The position numbers were made by a program, and so were the translations under genes. A DNA stretch of 64,000 nt from assembly GCF_037042905.1 (NCBI RefSeq), contig NC_087257.1:10595501-10659500 (forward strand), given 5' to 3'. This DNA is from Lytechinus pictus. Taxonomy: Eukaryota > Echinodermata > Echinoidea > Temnopleuroida > Toxopneustidae. The notes under the pieces were generated by a model that was given only the letters and a program-made list of their open reading frames with translations, was not told where the DNA came from and searched no databases. Shown piece after piece: positions 60,477 through 64,000 of the stretch. Numbering within the stretch: the stretch's first letter is position 1; each line of letters starts with the position of its first letter.

Positions 60477-61800
60477 AGCGATTTATTTATATAAATTCAT
60501 CATTTACGAATCTGAAGATTTTAAAAAGATGAAAACTCTAGTTTAGACATACAGGTCTAACAGTCATTCAATACTTTCAAATACAGCTAGCAGCAAACTC
60601 ATTCCTCATCTTTCACAAAGTGTGTCCCCATTATATATCTCACTCCACTATTTTCAACACATATAGTCTATGCATATTTTTTTTTTCCATATTTCCCTTT
60701 CTTCCTTTTCAGGAAAATATATAGTGAGTAATTGCATTACTGAACGACCTTGTATTACTGAAATGTGCACATTTACTCATCAGAAAATAATTCCACAATA
60801 TCATGCTTAAAGGGAAATCCAACCCAAATAAAAATTTGCATTTAGAGCAAAAAGAAAAATCAGACTAGCTGATAGGGATGAAAGTTTGAACAATATCGGA
60901 CAAACAATAACTGAATAAGAAAATTATGAATTTTCAAAAGTTGTAAATATTAGTTATCACTATATCATGGAGACTTCAAATTGGCCGCATTGTGATGTGG
61001 TAGTAATGTAAGGCAAGAACTACTCTTAATACCGTACTCCAATACATAGGCCTAACATGGCTAAAATGTCATTTTTTCAAAAGTTTTACTTCAAATTATA
61101 TTTTACTTTCATGAGGACATAAAACATATACTACATATTATATTTAGATTACTGCCCCAGGGGAATGGGTACTTAGGAGAAAACCTCAAATCTAGCTAGA
61201 TTTGACAAACTTAATCTTAAACATGGTAGTGGATCTTATTAGCAAACACTTTTCATAAATTCAATCATATCAATCATAATATTGTCACAAAATTCATCAA
61301 ACTTTCATCATAAATACATACAAAATATATTATAAATATGTAAACATTTTGCCAAAATCTTTTTTCTCTTTTATCAGCTTCCAATCACACCCCTCTTCGC
61401 ATATTAGTCACTTGAAAATGGTAAATAATACCGAACATGTGTTTTCTGTGGGAAAAGTTGGAAAAACAGCAAAATCACTGATCAGGTATTTTTACAATAT
61501 TTTATTATTTTGAGAAAATAAACACTTTGAAAATGTGCTTTAACCAGTTTTCATCACCTTTCTATTCAAGATCCCTTTGGAAGGATGTTGCGAAGTTTTG
61601 AGCTATTGGAATCATTTTCAGACGTGTATGATGCACGCATTTGGTGGTAACACAAGGCCAGTCGGTAATGCAATCACTAACTAGATCTATCTAGGTATAC
61701 TATAGATCTAATGTTAGTTTTCAAGATTTTTGAAATCTTGTTGCTTTTTAGTTTGTTTTTTATTCCCTTTTATTTCCTTCAATAACCATCATCTGTTCGG
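60477..61800. other. Region 5' of PGAP3, with truncated family A MITE
   Basis: A TATATAAAT string lies 11-25 bp before the ATG on the gene strand, too close for a normal TATA box. A right-truncated family A MITE (TTAA at 60807-60810, then AGGGAAATCCAACCC) runs to about 61195. Beyond it nothing is recognised. Confidence 0.45.
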
Positions 61801-61805
61801 AGAAC

Positions 61806-62042
61806 ATGGAGAAGAAGGCCTACTCCCCCTACACATTTGCTGATGAAAATTTCACTGTACTTTGTTCCCTTGTGTTGATTTTTGTCTTTGTTTTTCTCTC
61901 TCATGCTTTTTATGCTCAAGATAGGTTTATCGCTAATCAGAACCGCAATGCATCATGGGATAAAAAAGGGGGCAAGGACAAGGTAGCTAGCTCCGGCCTC
62001 CGGTCTCTCTCCTTTTTAATCCCATCATGCTTTGCACTGTAG
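61806..62042 (+). CDS. Possible small membrane-protein reading frame, doubtful
   Basis: The frame starts MEKKAYSPYTFADENFTVL with a good context (GAACATGG), then a strongly hydrophobic segment (about residues 18-37). The second half runs into a palindromic MITE (61921-62083), so it cannot be native coding. It could be a first exon or random open frame. No donor site is evident before the MITE. Confidence 0.15.
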   Translation: MEKKAYSPYTFADENFTVLCSLVLIFVFVFLSHAFYAQDRFIANQNRNASWDKKGGKDKVASSGLRSLSFLIPSCFAL

Positions 62043-62083
62043 CTACCTCTGTTGATATTTGCCGATTTGCGATAAACCTATTT
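61921..62083. mobile_element. Palindromic MITE with ATAGGTTTATCGC ends
   Basis: ATAGGTTTATCGCTAATC and its inverse GATTTGCGATAAACCTAT bound two arms sharing GCATCATGGGAT and ATCCCATCATGC. The central part has CTCCGGCCTCCGG. No clear duplication. Confidence 0.6.
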
Positions 62084-62489
62084 TGATGATCAAATTTTTC
62101 AAAATTTCAAAAATATGATTTTTTGAAATTAGATGTAACGCTGGTATACCGTATATAGATCTTGATGAGTCGAATAAATTTTGCTTAGATTCTAAATCTA
62201 ATTGATCTAGGCCCACTCACACGTATTGCGAGGCCAGGTTAGTATTAGTAAGTATACTAACCTCGCACCACGAACCGCGTTTGGCAGTGGATTTCTAACT
62301 AGTGGGTCGCGCGTGCTGGGATCTCACTTATTGGGTCCACAACACACGACTTCTATGACTAGGCTATGACTATGGCTTGAATTTTCTGTGCGCAGCGGCA
62401 TGTAATGAACCCTTGGCTGGGTGATCTAGGCCTAAGCTAAGGCAAGCAAAATTTATTCGACTCATCAAATTTTGAAAAATCATCTTACC

Positions 62490-63525
62490 CAAGGCTCGAC
62501 ATTAGCGGTGGCCCGGTGGCCCAGGGCCACCAGAAATTCACCTCGGGCAACCATTATTGAAAAAATATTAAGTTTTGGTGGCCCGAATCGGGCAACCAAT
62601 AATTTTCAGAAAAGCGCAATTTTTCTCCCCATTTTGCATGCATTTATCAACTTTCTACAGTTCAAATTGCAAGCCAGTTCGTCATGCGCCCTTTTTGTTG
62701 ATCTACACACAAACACACACACACAAAGTTGGCCTACCGCTATACATGTAGCATTAAGTAGCTTTTATCCAGCCGGCCGGGCCGGCCGGCTGGCTTGAGC
62801 TTTGCATGCTTGAAGCAGCTGTGCGCGCGTTAGCAGCCTATTCAGACTCAGGGAGCTGCAATACGAAATGTTGCTGCTAAGAAATCTTCCACAGAACTGT
62901 GAAAATCCAAGTCAAAGTCACATTTTACACCAATGAAATGCCCTTCTACAGACCTTTTTGCTAAAATCTGGTGTATCCTGATTATTTGCAAGCATTAAAA
63001 AGAGGAATCATGACCTCTCTTTTGACTCAAAAAGACCGATTTCCAAATGAAAATAATACACATAAAAACACATAGGTGAGTACATCACAGTCCCACATGT
63101 GCATTTGTATGTATGTTGTTACTTGGTTTCTTTCGAAGCTGTGTCTTTTCCGGTCTTTTCTAGCCAAAAATAAACAGACAGTTACTTTCATTCTTTCTTG
63201 TTTATAAATGACTTCTTAAACAACTCTTGAGAAAGTAAATACTTTGGGAAGGCATTTCATTAATATGAAATGTGAATTTTTCCAACATACATGTATTGGC
63301 AAATTTAGGGAAGGAATTTTCTCACACTTTTTTTTGCCCTTTTATTATTTTCTTTCATTTTTTTTGACAGTGGTTAAACCATTTATACCCATTTATTCAT
63401 TTTTAATGTTTTTCTTTATATTTTTCGGGCCACCAAACTTTAATATCGGGCCACAAAAAAAAATTATTTGAAGGTTTTGGTGGCCCGAACGGGCCACCAC
63501 CAAAAAAAGTTAATGTGGAGCCTTG
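62490..63525. mobile_element. hAT-like element with GGTGGCCC repeats
   Basis: The ends CAAGGCTCGACATTA and the inverse of CAAGGCTCCACATTA are flanked by TCTTACC on both sides (62483-62489 and 63526-63532). Next to each end are GGTGGCCCG/CGGGCCACC palindromes. The 1036 bp contains no recognised coding sequence. Confidence 0.7.
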
Positions 63526-63532
63526 TCTTACC

Positions 63533-64000
63533 TAATAGATCTATATAGTATGTGTGCCAAAAATGGCTTCTCGTGACTAATTGCCAAATAGACATAAATT
63601 AAGAAGAAGGGTAGACGATCGCGATGCAAATGCAATCCTCCTTTTTTTAGAAATTGGCCAACATCATGAACATCAAATGAAATAGGTGGGACTGAGCAAA
63701 AATCAACAGCAACAACTAAATGACTCTCAAGTAACAATTTCGCCAGAATATCACATAAAATTGTAATACTAATATCTTTAAAATTACAATGCCCATAAGA
63801 CCTTAAGAAATAAGTTAATTGCCGGGAAAAAAAAGAAGAAAATGCTCATTTTACCTTATTCCTAATTTTCTTGCACTGCGGCTCTTAAACTTAGCGACAA
63901 ATAAACGTACCTTGTGCTCGCTGCATAAATTCCTCTTTTGTCTTTCGTTGTATGGTATTGGCAATTAGTCATATTTGGCCATAACTGGGCGTTGTGGCGT
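63533..64000. other. Window end, possible minus-strand exon edge
   Basis: On the minus strand a GTACGT donor-like site at about 63911 follows CGAGCACAAG. The frame into it is open from the window edge in one phase and from about 63967 in another, so a gene may continue to the right. This cannot be resolved from what is shown. Confidence 0.25.

Overview
The window is animal nuclear DNA that is AT-rich, intron-containing and very dense in repeats. Several repeats resemble families I recall from sea urchin (echinoid) genomes: TTAA-flanked palindromic MITEs, a tRNA-headed SINE, and hAT-like elements carrying GCTCGCGCTTCGCGC repeats. The protein genes are metazoan with echinoderm-style compact exons and long introns. 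An echinoid is the best guess; I could not test it by search.

Four genes are well supported. (1) A C2H2 zinc-finger gene on the minus strand (4597-6193, final exon), with a Ser/His/Asn-rich 57-residue repeat block followed by eight fingers, one of which has lost a zinc-binding Cys. (2) A single-exon GT31 beta-1,3-glycosyltransferase on the minus strand (24692-25852). (3) A seven-exon CFAP210 (CCDC173) gene on the plus strand (29507-41201), encoding a ciliary doublet-microtubule inner protein of about 562 residues. (4) A seven-exon PGAP3/PER1 gene on the minus strand (48783-60476), 336 residues, with all CREST-superfamily residues intact. Both multi-exon models were assembled from GT/AG sites with consistent phase. 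Weaker exon candidates lie at 554-626 and its duplicate 22193-22265, and at 8767-8969. These four genes have no evident functional link to one another.

Region by region. 1-793 is one copy of a segment duplicated at 21621-22436. 794-2860 is a degenerate 190-200 bp tandem array that inverts head-to-head near 1480. 7351-8375 is a Harbinger-like element. 11.1-14.6 kb is a stack of G/C-tract hAT-like elements, including one hAT nested in another. 14.6-17.0 kb is a decayed CR1/L2-type LINE (esterase, CCHC knuckles, endonuclease) split by a TTAA MITE. 17.09-21.31 kb is bounded by inverted TTAA-flanked arms. 23.3-24.5 kb holds a palindromic MITE and a SINE. The CFAP210 introns hold a 1.45 kb TTAA element, two hAT-like elements and four short MITEs. 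41.2-48.8 kb has no gene but holds hairpins, a tRNA-like fragment, a 61-bp minisatellite and two SINE copies. The PGAP3 introns hold a 200-bp tandem array, a 0.9 kb TTAA element and a 1 kb nearly G-free pyrimidine tract.

I saw no convincing new functional system. The most unusual items are structural: the inverted tandem array, the strand-asymmetric G-free intron tract, the family of TTAA-flanked palindromic elements with related ends, and the micro-exon conserved between two duplicated segments.
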